A stretch of 40,359 nucleotides of DNA from NCBI GenBank assembly GCA_027490255.1, contig JAIXYM010000015.1, forward strand, positions 1-40,359, read 5' to 3'. Both the position numbers and the translations under genes were made by a program. Below, in pieces: positions 27,649-36,858 of the stretch. Source of the stretch: Oxalobacteraceae bacterium (GTDB taxonomy: Bacteria; Pseudomonadota; Gammaproteobacteria; Burkholderiales; Burkholderiaceae_D). Numbering within the stretch: position 1 is the first letter of the stretch; every line of letters begins with the position of its first letter. The notes under the pieces are model-generated. The model did not search any database, was not told the DNA's origin, and saw only the letters and a program-made list of their open reading frames with translations.

Positions 27649-28698
27649 TCAGACAAATGTCCACTGCAATTGGCTACCCGCGTCCAGTGGAACGACAGAT
27701 GTTCTGCCCATGGGCAATTCGTCGGGTATGGTCCATGGTTGACGGCGCAGGGTGATGGTGCCGGTATTTCGTGGCAGTCGGTAAAAATCCGGGCCGTAAA
27801 AACTGGCGAATCCTTCAAGCTTGTCGAGCGAACCGGCCTCTTCAAAGGCCTGCGCGTACAACTCCATCGCATGCAAAGCGGTGTAGCAACCAGCGCAACC
27901 GCAGGAATGTTCTTTCAAGCCCTTGGGATGGGGCGCCGAGTCGGTTCCAAGGAAAAATTTGGGATTGCCCGAGGTCGCGGCTTCGATCAATGCGAGACGG
28001 TGGGTTTCGCGCTTGAGAATCGGCAGGCAGTAGTAATGCGGACGGATACCGCCTTTGAAAATCGCATTGCGGTTATAGAGCAGATGGTGGGCGGTAATGG
28101 TGGCAGCAATATCGCCTTCGGCATCTCGCACATAGTGGGCTGCTTCGCGCGTGGTGATGTGCTCAAAAATGACTCTCAGTCCCGGCAGGTCGCGCCGCAG
28201 CGGCTGCAGTATGCGATCAATGAAAACAGCTTCCCGATCGAAGACATCAATATCACCATCGGTGACTTCACCATGAATCTGCAAGGGCAAACCCAGCTTC
28301 TGCATCGCTTCGAGCGTGGCCATGCAACGACGAATATCGGTAACGCCCGCGTCGGAATTGGTGGTGGCACCGGCGGGATAGAGCTTAACTCCATGAACGA
28401 TGCCGCTATCGACAGCACGCTGGATTTCATCGGGCTTAGTGTTGTCGGTTAGGTAGAGCACCATCAGCGGCTCGAAGCTTGCACCCTCGGGCAGCGCAGC
28501 GATGATGCGCTGCCGATACGCAGCGGCCATCTCGGTGGTGGTGACCGGTGGCTTGAGATTGGGCATGACGATGGCTCGCGCGAACTGGCGCGCGGTGTGC
28601 GGCACGACATCGCGCAGCACATCACCGTCGCGGAAATGCAGATGCCAGTCGTCGGGGCGAGTGAGGGTCAGTGTGGCTATCGGTGCTGCGCTGGACAT
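27649..28698 (-). CDS. pyrC: Dihydroorotase (class II)
   Basis: 349 residues, usual length of the PyrC homodimer type. Third step of pyrimidine synthesis. Zinc-site motifs: [10 protein letters not shown] (HxH) at the N-terminus, [16 protein letters not shown] with the carboxylated Lys, [19 protein letters not shown], and the catalytic Asp in [10 protein letters not shown]. It lies between the glycerate kinase and DUF3025 genes on the same strand, as the middle gene of a probable three-gene run. Confidence 0.97.
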   Translation of the reverse strand: MSSAAPIATLTLTRPDDWHLHFRDGDVLRDVVPHTARQFARAIVMPNLKPPVTTTEMAAAYRQRIIAALPEGASFEPLMVLYLTDNTKPDEIQRAVDSGIVHGVKLYPAGATTNSDAGVTDIRRCMATLEAMQKLGLPLQIHGEVTDGDIDVFDREAVFIDRILQPLRRDLPGLRVIFEHITTREAAHYVRDAEGDIAATITAHHLLYNRNAIFKGGIRPHYYCLPILKRETHRLALIEAATSGNPKFFLGTDSAPHPKGLKEHSCGCAGCYTALHAMELYAQAFEEAGSLDKLEGFASFYGPDFYRLPRNTGTITLRRQPWTIPDELPMGRTSVVPLDAGSQLQWTFV

Positions 28699-28747
28699 GG
28701 GCTGATGCTTTCTGAAAAAATATTCGACAACAAAAGCGTTCTACAAA

Positions 28748-30019
28748 TTACAACACCAGAATCACACGATAGTCATTCACATTGGTGCGGGTCGGACCCG
28801 TGACAAGCAGATCACCGATGGCTTCGAAATAACTGTAGCCGTCGTTATTGGCGAGCATTTTTTGTGCGCTGACACCTTTGGCCGTCGCACGTGCCACGGT
28901 ATCCGGGAAGAGCAAGGCGCCGGCGTTGTCTTCGGTGCCATCGATACCATCGGTGTCGGCAGCGAGTGCATAGACCTCGGGCATGCCATTGAGCTCGATG
29001 GCGAGTGAGGTCAGAAACTCAACGCAACGACCACCACGACCATTGCCGCGTACGGTAACGGTGCACTCACCGCCGGAAATCAATGCCACCGGGGGTTTGA
29101 AGGGCTGCTGATGATCGCGGATCTCTCGAACCAGCGCTGCGTAGACCTTGGCGACTTCAGTCGCTTCGCCGGTGACGGTATCACCCAGCACGACGGGCGT
29201 GATCTGATGGGCACGAAAAAATTCTGCCGCCGCCTGCAGGCTCTGATGCGGCGTACCGATCACCGTGTTGGTGACATGCGCCAGCGCCGGGTCACCGGGC
29301 TTGGGCGTCTCGTCGATCTTGCCTGCAGCACCGGCTTCAAGATGCGCGAGCACCGAGGCGGGCGCATCGACCTGGAAGCGTTTAAGAATATCGAGCGCAT
29401 CGCGATAGGTGCTGGGATCAGCGCAAGTCGGCCCAGAGGCAATCGCGCTGGGATCATCGCCGGTGACATCGCTGATGATGAGGGTGAGCACGGGGGCGCG
29501 GCAGGCGGCAGCCAGGCGGCCACCCTGTATGCGCGACAGATGCTTTCTGACGATGTTCATTTCGGTAATGGGGGCACCGGACCGCAGCAGACTATTCGTG
29601 ACCGCCTTGAGGTCAACCATGGGCACGCTGTCCACAGGCAGGGAGAGCAAACTGGAACCGCCACCAGAGACCAGCGCGATCAGCAAATCATCCGGGGTCA
29701 GGGAAGTCGTCAGGGCGAGGATTTCGGCGGCGGCCTGCTCGCCCGCGCTGTCCGGTACCGGATGGCCAGCCTCCAGGACGCGGATTCGCTCAGTGGGCAT
29801 GCCGTGGGCATAGCGCGTGACCACCAAGCCCTCCAGCGGCGCACCGGCCGGCCAGACCTGCTCAACGGCTCTGGCCATACTCGCGGCGGCCTTGCCGGCC
29901 CCGACGACGAGGGTGCGGCCCTTGGGCGGCGCGGGCAGGTATGCGGCAACGATTTTAAGGGGATCAACGGCGCCGACCGCCGCATGGAAGCTGTCGGTGA
30001 GGAGGGTTCTTTGATTCAT
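28748..30019 (-). CDS. ttuD: Glycerate 2-kinase (MOFRL family)
   Basis: 423 residues. Phosphorylates glycerate in the glyoxylate/tartronate-semialdehyde route. N-terminal DUF4147 domain with VVGAGKAAASMARAVEQVWP and LVSGGGSSLLSLP, and the C-terminal MOFRL domain with LISGGECTVTVRGNGRGGR and AADTDGIDGTEDNAGAL. The reductase at 38980-39888 would supply its substrate. The symbol ttuD follows common usage; GckA is an alternative name for the same family. Confidence 0.92.
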   Translation of the reverse strand: MNQRTLLTDSFHAAVGAVDPLKIVAAYLPAPPKGRTLVVGAGKAAASMARAVEQVWPAGAPLEGLVVTRYAHGMPTERIRVLEAGHPVPDSAGEQAAAEILALTTSLTPDDLLIALVSGGGSSLLSLPVDSVPMVDLKAVTNSLLRSGAPITEMNIVRKHLSRIQGGRLAAACRAPVLTLIISDVTGDDPSAIASGPTCADPSTYRDALDILKRFQVDAPASVLAHLEAGAAGKIDETPKPGDPALAHVTNTVIGTPHQSLQAAAEFFRAHQITPVVLGDTVTGEATEVAKVYAALVREIRDHQQPFKPPVALISGGECTVTVRGNGRGGRCVEFLTSLAIELNGMPEVYALAADTDGIDGTEDNAGALLFPDTVARATAKGVSAQKMLANNDGYSYFEAIGDLLVTGPTRTNVNDYRVILVL

Positions 30020-30106
30020 GGCGTGGATGGTAGGTCTTGGCTTTAGGGATAATTACGCATTGTAAAAGAGCACCGCCTGCGGCCGCTTAAAAGTTTTGCG
30101 GGCGGG

Positions 30107-31978
30107 TCAGGCCCGGCTCACGCCGAAAGTGGCGCCCTCGGGGAACGCGGCGCCATCGGCGGTGCGGGCGGACTCGTCCGGCGGCGCCTGTTGACGCTCC
30201 CACATGTCTGCATACAGTCCCTGCTTTGCCAGCAATTCTGCGTGCGAACCACGCTCGACGATGCGACCCTGCGACATGACCAGAATCTGTGCAGCATCAG
30301 CAATGGTGGATAGGCGGTGGGCAATCACCAGCGTCGTGCGATCGCGGGCGATGTCCTTGAGCTGCGCCTGTATAGCCTGCTCGGCGTGAGAATCTAGCGC
30401 GGATGTGGCCTCGTCGAAGATCAGGATAGCGGGATTTTTGAGTACCGTGCGGGCGATGGCGACACGCTGTTTTTCACCGCCGGAGAGTTTCAGGCCACGC
30501 TCGCCGACCATGGTGTCATAGCCGTCCGGCAGACTTTCAATGAAATCGTGGATACAAGCAGCGCGTGCGGCTGCGGTGATGTCCTGCTGACTGGCGTTCG
30601 GCCGACCATAGGCGATGTTGTAGGCAATCGTGTCGTTGAAGAGCACAGTATCCTGAGGCACGATCCCGATCGCACTGCGCAAGGAAGATTGCGTGACGTC
30701 GCGAATGTCCTGACCATCGATCAGGATGCCGCCCTTGTCGACATCGTAAAAGCGAAACAGCAGCCGCGCGAGCGTTGATTTACCGGAGCCGCTGTGACCC
30801 ACCACAGCGGTTGTGGTGCCGGCGCTGATGGTGAAATCAACGTCGAACAGGATTTGCCGGTTTTTCTCATAGCTGAAATTGATCTGACTGAAACATAATT
30901 CTGCTTGACGAATTATCAGTGGTCGCGCTGCGGGTGAATCTGCAACTTCACGATGTTGATCGAGCAGTGTAAACATTTTCTCCATGTCCGCTAGACTTTG
31001 CTTAATCTCGCGGTAGAGCACGCCGAGAAAATTTAGGGGAATGTACAACTGGATCATGAATGCGTTCACCAGCACGAGATCACCCAGAGTCATGGTGCCG
31101 CCAATCACACCGAGTGTGGCGCGCCACAAGATGAGCGTGACTGCCGAGGCGATGATCAACGATTGGCCGGTATTCAAGAGCGTCAGCGATGTTTGCGAAC
31201 GCACTGCTGCGTGCTCGTAGCGCTGCAAGCCTTCATCGTAGCGTCTGGCTTCATACTCTTCGTTGCTGAAATACTTGACGGTTTCGTAATTCAACAGTGA
31301 GTCGATCGCACGACCGTTGGCTTTCGAATCGAGTTCATTCATGGTGCGACGGAAATTCGTACGCCATTCCGTAACCAGTACCGTGAAAACTACATACGTC
31401 ACCAGAGCAACGAACGTGATTACCGAAAACCAGATGTCATATTGCAGGGCCAGATAGCCGATTACCAGCGTGATTTCAATGATGGTCGGTAGTATGCTGA
31501 AGAGGGTGTAAGACACCAGCGAAGAAATGCCGCGCGTGCCGCGCTCGATGTCTCGGGTGATGCCGCCGGTCTGACGGTTGAGGTGAAAACGCAGTGATAG
31601 CGCATGCAGATGACGAAAGACTTTGAGCGCGACTGTTCGAACTGCACGCTGAGTCACTTTTGCAAAAAAGAATTCGCGCAGCTCGGTGAATACGGTAGTA
31701 GACAGGCGCAACAAGCCGTAAACAATCAGCAATCCGACAGGTAGTATGAGCAAGGATGCTGGCTTGTCAGGCGTGATGGTCAGACCATCAATAAGCTCTT
31801 TCAGAACCAGCGGTACAGCAACGTTGGCGATCTTGGCGAGGACCAGACACAGCAACGCAAAGATCACGCGCCACTTGTAAGCCCAAAGATACGGCAGCAG
31901 GGTCTTGAGCGTTCCCCAGTCATTCCGTGTGCTCTGATTGGCGGGCGCATCGGCGGGTGGACGGGCATGGTGGCGCAT
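30107..31978 (-). CDS. Atm1-type ABC half-transporter
   Basis: 623 residues. N-terminal transmembrane domain (about 25-320, six helices, e.g. VIFALLCLVLAKIANVAVPL) and a C-terminal nucleotide-binding domain: Walker A GHSGSGKSTLARLL, Q-loop region IGIVPQDTVLFNDT, signature LSGGEKQRVAIART, Walker B ILIFDEATSALD, H-loop VIAHRLS. The region TELREFFFAKVTQRAVR is characteristic of the Atm1/HMT1 branch, which exports glutathione-linked substrates or metals. It works as a homodimer in the inner membrane. Separate from glycerate kinase by 87 bases. Confidence 0.92.
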   Translation of the reverse strand: MRHHARPPADAPANQSTRNDWGTLKTLLPYLWAYKWRVIFALLCLVLAKIANVAVPLVLKELIDGLTITPDKPASLLILPVGLLIVYGLLRLSTTVFTELREFFFAKVTQRAVRTVALKVFRHLHALSLRFHLNRQTGGITRDIERGTRGISSLVSYTLFSILPTIIEITLVIGYLALQYDIWFSVITFVALVTYVVFTVLVTEWRTNFRRTMNELDSKANGRAIDSLLNYETVKYFSNEEYEARRYDEGLQRYEHAAVRSQTSLTLLNTGQSLIIASAVTLILWRATLGVIGGTMTLGDLVLVNAFMIQLYIPLNFLGVLYREIKQSLADMEKMFTLLDQHREVADSPAARPLIIRQAELCFSQINFSYEKNRQILFDVDFTISAGTTTAVVGHSGSGKSTLARLLFRFYDVDKGGILIDGQDIRDVTQSSLRSAIGIVPQDTVLFNDTIAYNIAYGRPNASQQDITAAARAACIHDFIESLPDGYDTMVGERGLKLSGGEKQRVAIARTVLKNPAILIFDEATSALDSHAEQAIQAQLKDIARDRTTLVIAHRLSTIADAAQILVMSQGRIVERGSHAELLAKQGLYADMWERQQAPPDESARTADGAAFPEGATFGVSRA

Positions 31979-32087
31979 GATGGGTTGTGGGTTCTGCCGG
32001 GTGAGGATGGGAGCGCGCGCTTGCTTGCGTTATGCTTGCGCAATCATAGATTGTAGCGTTTATGACGGATCAACACAGGGAACAAGG

Positions 32088-32489
32088 ATGAGTGCAACAG
32101 AAAACTCAAGCCTGCCGGAGGGCATGCCGACACTGCGGGTGATGCCCATGCCGGCAGATGCCAATATCCATGGTGATGTGTTTGGCGGCTGGATCATGGC
32201 GCAAGTGGATATTGCCGGTGCATTACCTGCGGTGCGACGTGCTAACGGCAGGGTGGGTACCGTGGCAGTGAATTCTTTTGTTTTCAAGCAGCCGGTATTT
32301 GTTGGCGATCTGCTGTCGTTTTACGCGAAGATCGTAAAAACCGGCAACACCTCGATCACCGTCAATGTCGAGGTGTATGCGGAGAGAAACCGGTTGCAAG
32401 CCGAGGTGGTGAAAGTCACTGAAGCGACGCTGACCTATGTGGCAACGGATGACCATCGTCGGCCACGACCTTTGCCTCCGTTGCCTTGA
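32088..32489 (+). CDS. Acyl-CoA thioesterase, YciA type
   Basis: 133 residues from the ATG at 32088, with AGGGA at 6 bases and the family-like N-terminus; the open frame starts at 31938 but overlaps the divergent ABC gene. Hot-dog fold signals are ADANIHGDVFGGWIMAQVDI, where the Asn/Gly/Asp region forms the active site, and TVAVNSFVFKQPVFVGDL. Hydrolyses acyl-CoAs in the cytoplasm. It converges with fadD (12-base gap), and the pair suggests acyl-CoA housekeeping. Confidence 0.93.
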   Translation: MSATENSSLPEGMPTLRVMPMPADANIHGDVFGGWIMAQVDIAGALPAVRRANGRVGTVAVNSFVFKQPVFVGDLLSFYAKIVKTGNTSITVNVEVYAERNRLQAEVVKVTEATLTYVATDDHRRPRPLPPLP

Positions 32490-32501
32490 CAGGTCGATAG
32501 C

Positions 32502-34181
32502 TTACGCGGCTTTGCTGTCGCGCAGCTCGCGGCGCAAGATCTTGCCCACATTGGTCTTTGGCAGCTCGGCACGAAACTCGATATGCTTCGGCCGCTTGTA
32601 ACCGGTGAGCTGCTCATGGCAATAGGCCATTAGACTTTCTGCCGTCAGATTAGGATCACGGCGCACGACAAAAAGTTTGACCGCTTCGCCTGAGCTCGCA
32701 TCAGGCACGCCGACCACCGCGCATTCAAGTACGCCGGGATGCATGGCGACCACGCCCTCGACTTCGTTGGGATAGACATTGAATCCAGAGACAAGCACCA
32801 TGTCTTTCTTGCGGTCGACAATGCTTACATAACCGTGCTCATCCATGAACCCGATATCACCTGAGCGGAAAAATCCGTCCGCAGTCATGACACGCGCAGT
32901 TTCTTCCGGACGCTGCCAATAACCTTCCATTACCTGCGGACCGCGAATTGCAATTTCACCGACCGCGCCGATGGCAAGGGCGTTACCGTCGTCGTCGAGG
33001 ATGGCGATCTCGGTGGACGAAATAGGCAAGCCTATGGTCCCGGTGAATACAGATGAATCTGCAGGATTGGCCGTGGCGACGGGTGCAGTCTCGGAGAGCC
33101 CATAACCTTCAACGATACTTTTACCCGTGACTTGCTGCCAGCGATCATTCACCGCACGCTGCACTGCCATGCCACCACCATTGCTTAACTTCAGCCCTGA
33201 AAAATCCAAGCTGGCAAAACCAGGATGATTCAGGAGGCCGTTGTACAGCGTATTCACGGCCGGGAACATATTGAATTTATGCTTTGACAGTGTCTTGACT
33301 AGTCCGGGAATATCGCGCGGATTAGGAATCAGGATATTCATGCCACCCAAACGAGTACCCATCAAACAGCAAACGGTGAGCGCGAAGATGTGATAAAGCG
33401 GCAAGGCACAAACAAAACTCAGCGCTTCAACGCGCGGCGGCTTATCCATTGCGGGCTGTAGCCAGGCTTCGTTTTGCAAAAGATTGGCAATGACATTGCG
33501 ATGGCTGAGCGTCGCGCCCTTTGAAACGCCGGTGGTGCCACCGGTGTATTGAAGGAAGGCGATGCTGTCATGGCCTAGCTCAACGGGGCGCAATATGAGC
33601 GATCCGCCTTCACTGAGCGCGCGGTTGAAACGCACAGCGTTCGGCAGAGAAAATTCGGGCACCATTTTTTTGACCGTGCGGATGACAAAATTGACGATGC
33701 CACCCTTGATGCCACCTAGCAGATCACCCATGCTGGCGACTACAGCGACCTTGATTTGCGTTCGTGCGATGACCTTTTCAAGAACCGAAGCAAAGTTTTC
33801 CAGAACGATGATGGCTTCAGCACCCGAGTCTTTGAGCTGATGCTCGAGTTCACGCGCTGTGTAGAGGGGGTTCACATTCACCACCACATACCCGGCGCGC
33901 AGTACGGCAGCAATGGCCACGGGATATTGCAATACGTTGGGCATCATCAGCGCTACGCGCGCGCCTTTGCTGAGACCCTGAGCTTGCAACCAGGCGCCCA
34001 ATTTCTTGGACATCAGATCAACGTCGGCATAGGTGATGAAACGATCCATGCACACATAAGCATTTCTCTGCGCATATTTATCAAATGCTTCTTCGAGCAA
34101 ATGCACCAGTGAGCGATAACGCGTGTAATCAATCTCGGCAGGTACGCCCGGCGGATAGAACTTTAGCCAGAATTTATCCAT
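32502..34181 (-). CDS. fadD: Long-chain fatty acid-CoA ligase
   Basis: 559 residues. Activates fatty acids to acyl-CoA via an acyl-adenylate. ANL-superfamily motifs: P-loop LQYTGGTTGVSKGATLSHRN, VEGYGLSETAPV, SGDIGFMDEHGYVSIVDRKK (hinge Asp), and the C-terminal catalytic Lys in LPKTNVGKILRREL. The N-terminus MDKFWLKFYPPGVP is that of the betaproteobacterial FadD group. GAGG lies 7 bases before the ATG. The precise chain-length range is not readable from sequence. Confidence 0.93.
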   Translation of the reverse strand: MDKFWLKFYPPGVPAEIDYTRYRSLVHLLEEAFDKYAQRNAYVCMDRFITYADVDLMSKKLGAWLQAQGLSKGARVALMMPNVLQYPVAIAAVLRAGYVVVNVNPLYTARELEHQLKDSGAEAIIVLENFASVLEKVIARTQIKVAVVASMGDLLGGIKGGIVNFVIRTVKKMVPEFSLPNAVRFNRALSEGGSLILRPVELGHDSIAFLQYTGGTTGVSKGATLSHRNVIANLLQNEAWLQPAMDKPPRVEALSFVCALPLYHIFALTVCCLMGTRLGGMNILIPNPRDIPGLVKTLSKHKFNMFPAVNTLYNGLLNHPGFASLDFSGLKLSNGGGMAVQRAVNDRWQQVTGKSIVEGYGLSETAPVATANPADSSVFTGTIGLPISSTEIAILDDDGNALAIGAVGEIAIRGPQVMEGYWQRPEETARVMTADGFFRSGDIGFMDEHGYVSIVDRKKDMVLVSGFNVYPNEVEGVVAMHPGVLECAVVGVPDASSGEAVKLFVVRRDPNLTAESLMAYCHEQLTGYKRPKHIEFRAELPKTNVGKILRRELRDSKAA

Positions 34182-34297
34182 GCTTTACCTCGGAGTGGTA
34201 TGTGCGGTCATTCGGCACGACTGGCCATATGATCACTGAAGAGAATTTCCCGTGATTTGATGCATGGAATCCTAGCCGATAAATTTTGAATTGTCTT

Positions 34298-35440
34298 TTA
34301 TTGCATCGCAGCAGTTGGGGTAACTGTTGTTTCGATGCCTGCATTTTGGGATGGTGGCTCAGGCGGCAGGTAGGCAGACAATGCTTTACGGCGCTCGGCG
34401 TTATCCATCTTGGCCAGTTTGCGTACCGATTGATAAAAAGTCGGTAGGTGCTTTTCCCGGATGAGCATGGCACGAAAGGCAGGTGCAAGATCGTGATAAG
34501 TTGAGATCAGCGCAAAATGCGCATTCGTCATGCGCTCACCAAACCATCGGTCATAGCCTGCGTAGCCGCCCCACTTCGCCTGCTTTATGTGAGCATAGCG
34601 CTGCTGAAGGTCTGCAAATATCTCGGCTTTGCGTTGCCGTTTCTCTGCATCACTGACGCGCCGATTGAAATTCTCCTCAAGCTGACGCGCATAGGTGGAC
34701 AGGAGTGCGAGGAATTCTTCCTTGCGCTCTCGATAGGCGATATATTCTGCGCGCATCGCATCATCGCCTCTGGCTTCAAGCCAGCGCATTACGCCAATTT
34801 CTTCGACGGCGGTGGCGAATGATTCGTTGAATTGCGAATCACCCGGCGCATAGGCTACTTGATGCGCGAGCTCATGAAAGATCAGCCTTGCGAGTTCTGC
34901 GTCGGGATATTCGATGAAGGTTGACAGTACAGGATCGTTGAACCAGCCCAGCGTCGAATAGGCAGGTACACCCGTTACACGTACATCGAGACTTTGGCGG
35001 CTCAGGCTATCAGCGAAACTCTGCGCGGCTTCGCGACTGTAGTAGCCACGATAGTCAACGCAGCCCGCCACAGGAAAGCACCAGCGCTCGGGTTTCAAGG
35101 AAAGTTCTGGCGTGGCCACTACGTTCCACAAAACGTATTTGCGTTTGAGATCAGCGTACTTGGTGTAGCTGCCGTTATCAGGTAGTGCGAGTTCTTTGGC
35201 TGCAAATGCGCGGATGTCACGTACGCGCTTGAGACGTGCCCTGAGATCCTCTCTGGTACCGGGATCGGCAAGCCACTGGTCTATGGGTTTGGCTTCCGCG
35301 AGCACGGCGAAGTGCCCGTGAACAGCCTGTGTGTAATAGCCGAGTTGCGCGCAGCCGCCCGCCAGCAGAGGCAATAAAAGAGAAAAGACAACGCGCGAGA
35401 TGGTACTCGCCGACGCTGTCCGTAAATCTGATGTACCCAT
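34298..35440 (-). CDS. Predicted lipoprotein aminopeptidase (COG4324 type)
   Basis: 380 residues from the ATG at 35440 (a TTG seven codons upstream is an alternative). Lipoprotein signal ending in the lipobox LAGGC, then the Aminopep family domain: zinc motif in LIFHELAHQVAYAPGDSQFN with a downstream glutamate in NESFATAVEEIGVMRW. Members are uncharacterised predicted metallopeptidases (PF10023). The long C-terminal helical part is charged. No good ribosome-binding site is seen. It is divergent from the M20 gene and lies upstream of fadD on the same strand after a 116-base gap. Confidence 0.87.
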   Translation of the reverse strand: MGTSDLRTASASTISRVVFSLLLPLLAGGCAQLGYYTQAVHGHFAVLAEAKPIDQWLADPGTREDLRARLKRVRDIRAFAAKELALPDNGSYTKYADLKRKYVLWNVVATPELSLKPERWCFPVAGCVDYRGYYSREAAQSFADSLSRQSLDVRVTGVPAYSTLGWFNDPVLSTFIEYPDAELARLIFHELAHQVAYAPGDSQFNESFATAVEEIGVMRWLEARGDDAMRAEYIAYRERKEEFLALLSTYARQLEENFNRRVSDAEKRQRKAEIFADLQQRYAHIKQAKWGGYAGYDRWFGERMTNAHFALISTYHDLAPAFRAMLIREKHLPTFYQSVRKLAKMDNAERRKALSAYLPPEPPSQNAGIETTVTPTAAMQ

Positions 35441-35635
35441 GGGTATCGTATCTATTGTCAATTGCGCAGAGCTGAGGATAAGTTTAGGACCTTATGTTCT
35501 CACAAATTATTTTGCTGAATTGGCAATTTTGCATGTAGGCCGGCGCAAGGTAATATGGCGAAGACATAGGGCTGCTCAGACAGCACAATAGACGCTTGCC
35601 CGACCCAGCGGGCATCTACTCAGGAAGACACCACC

Positions 35636-36838
35636 ATGAAGCTGATTGATCCTATTTTAGGGTTCCATAACGAACTCAAGCAAATCCGCCGCACTATTCA
35701 CGCAAACCCGGAGCTGTCTTACGAAGAGTTCAAGACTGCCGATCTGGTCGCTGAAAAGCTGACGAGCTGGGGCATACCGATTATTCGGGGCATGGGCGTG
35801 ACGGGCGTGGTGGGCATCATCAAAAACGGCACCAGCAATCGGGCCGTTGGTTTACGCGCTGACATGGATGCACTTCCCGTTCAAGAGATGAACAGCTTCG
35901 AGCACAAGTCGCGGCATGAGGGAAAGATGCATGCCTGCGGCCATGATGGTCACACGACGATGCTGCTAGGTGCTGCGCATTATCTTGTGCATCACAAGAA
36001 TTTTGATGGGACGGTGTATGTGATTTTCCAACCCGCAGAAGAAGGCGCAGGCGGTGCTAAACGAATGATGGATGAGGGACTGTTCGAGCAATGTCCGATG
36101 GAGGCCGTGTTTGGCATGCATAACTGGCCCGGTTCGCCAGCGGGCACGATGGGTGTCGTACCGGGGCCGATGATGGCATCGTCGAATGAATTTGAATTGA
36201 CAATCAAGGGTAAAGGTTCTCATGCAGCGCAGCCTCATCTCAGCACCGATCCGGTGATGGTGGCAGTTCAGATTGCACAAAGCTGGCAGACGATTATCTC
36301 CCGCAATAAAAATCCGCTAGATGCCGGTGTTTTGTCGGTGACGCAAATTCATTCAGGTAGCGGTACAAATATCGTTCCCGATTCGGCGAGCATGATTGGT
36401 ACGGTGCGCACCTTCACCATGGAGACGCTTGATCTGATCGAAAAGCGGATGGGCGAGATTGCACAACATACGGCAGAGGCTTTTGGTGCGACAGTTGAGT
36501 TCAAATTCCATCGCAACTATCCCCCATTGATCAATCACGAGATAGAAACCGAGTTTGCACTCGGTGTGATGGAAGATGTGGTGGGCAAGGATGGTACGTT
36601 GAAGAAAATTGCGCCCACTATGGGATCGGAAGATTTTGCTTTCATGCTGCTAGAAAAACCGGGCTGCTATGTTTTTATCGGCAATGGTGATGGAGACCAC
36701 CGATTGGCAGGCCATGGATTGGGCCCCTGTAATTTGCACAATCCCAGCTATGACTTCAATGACGAATTACTCCCGATAGGCGCAAGTTACTGGGTGCGAC
36801 TGGCAGAGAAATTCCTGGCGACGCCACCGCTGCGTTGA
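35636..36838 (+). CDS. M20 family amidohydrolase (hippurate hydrolase-like)
   Basis: 400 residues. Metal-dependent peptidase/amidase of the M20D group. Motifs: IRRTIHANPELSYEEF at the N-terminus, LRADMDALPVQE, the metal-binding MHACGHDGHTTMLLG, the catalytic Glu pair in QPAEEGAGGAKRMM, FGMHNWPG, the dimerisation-domain end, and GSEDFAFML near the C-terminus. AGGAAGA precedes the ATG. Substrates in the family include N-acyl amino acids, hippurate and IAA conjugates; which one applies is not decidable here. It converges with the ABC gene at 36859. Confidence 0.93.
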   Translation: MKLIDPILGFHNELKQIRRTIHANPELSYEEFKTADLVAEKLTSWGIPIIRGMGVTGVVGIIKNGTSNRAVGLRADMDALPVQEMNSFEHKSRHEGKMHACGHDGHTTMLLGAAHYLVHHKNFDGTVYVIFQPAEEGAGGAKRMMDEGLFEQCPMEAVFGMHNWPGSPAGTMGVVPGPMMASSNEFELTIKGKGSHAAQPHLSTDPVMVAVQIAQSWQTIISRNKNPLDAGVLSVTQIHSGSGTNIVPDSASMIGTVRTFTMETLDLIEKRMGEIAQHTAEAFGATVEFKFHRNYPPLINHEIETEFALGVMEDVVGKDGTLKKIAPTMGSEDFAFMLLEKPGCYVFIGNGDGDHRLAGHGLGPCNLHNPSYDFNDELLPIGASYWVRLAEKFLATPPLR

Positions 36839-36858
36839 TGTGTCTGGCTTTGTTTTGA

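Noticed and set aside
27642..27872. N-terminal extension of the DUF3025 frame
   Set aside because: It lies antiphase inside pyrC and lacks family-like sequence; DUF3025 similarity begins at about the GTG at 27641.
31938..32087. 50-codon extension of the thioesterase frame
   Set aside because: Cys/Gly/Arg-rich, overlaps the divergent ABC gene start, and the ATG at 32088 has its own ribosome-binding site.
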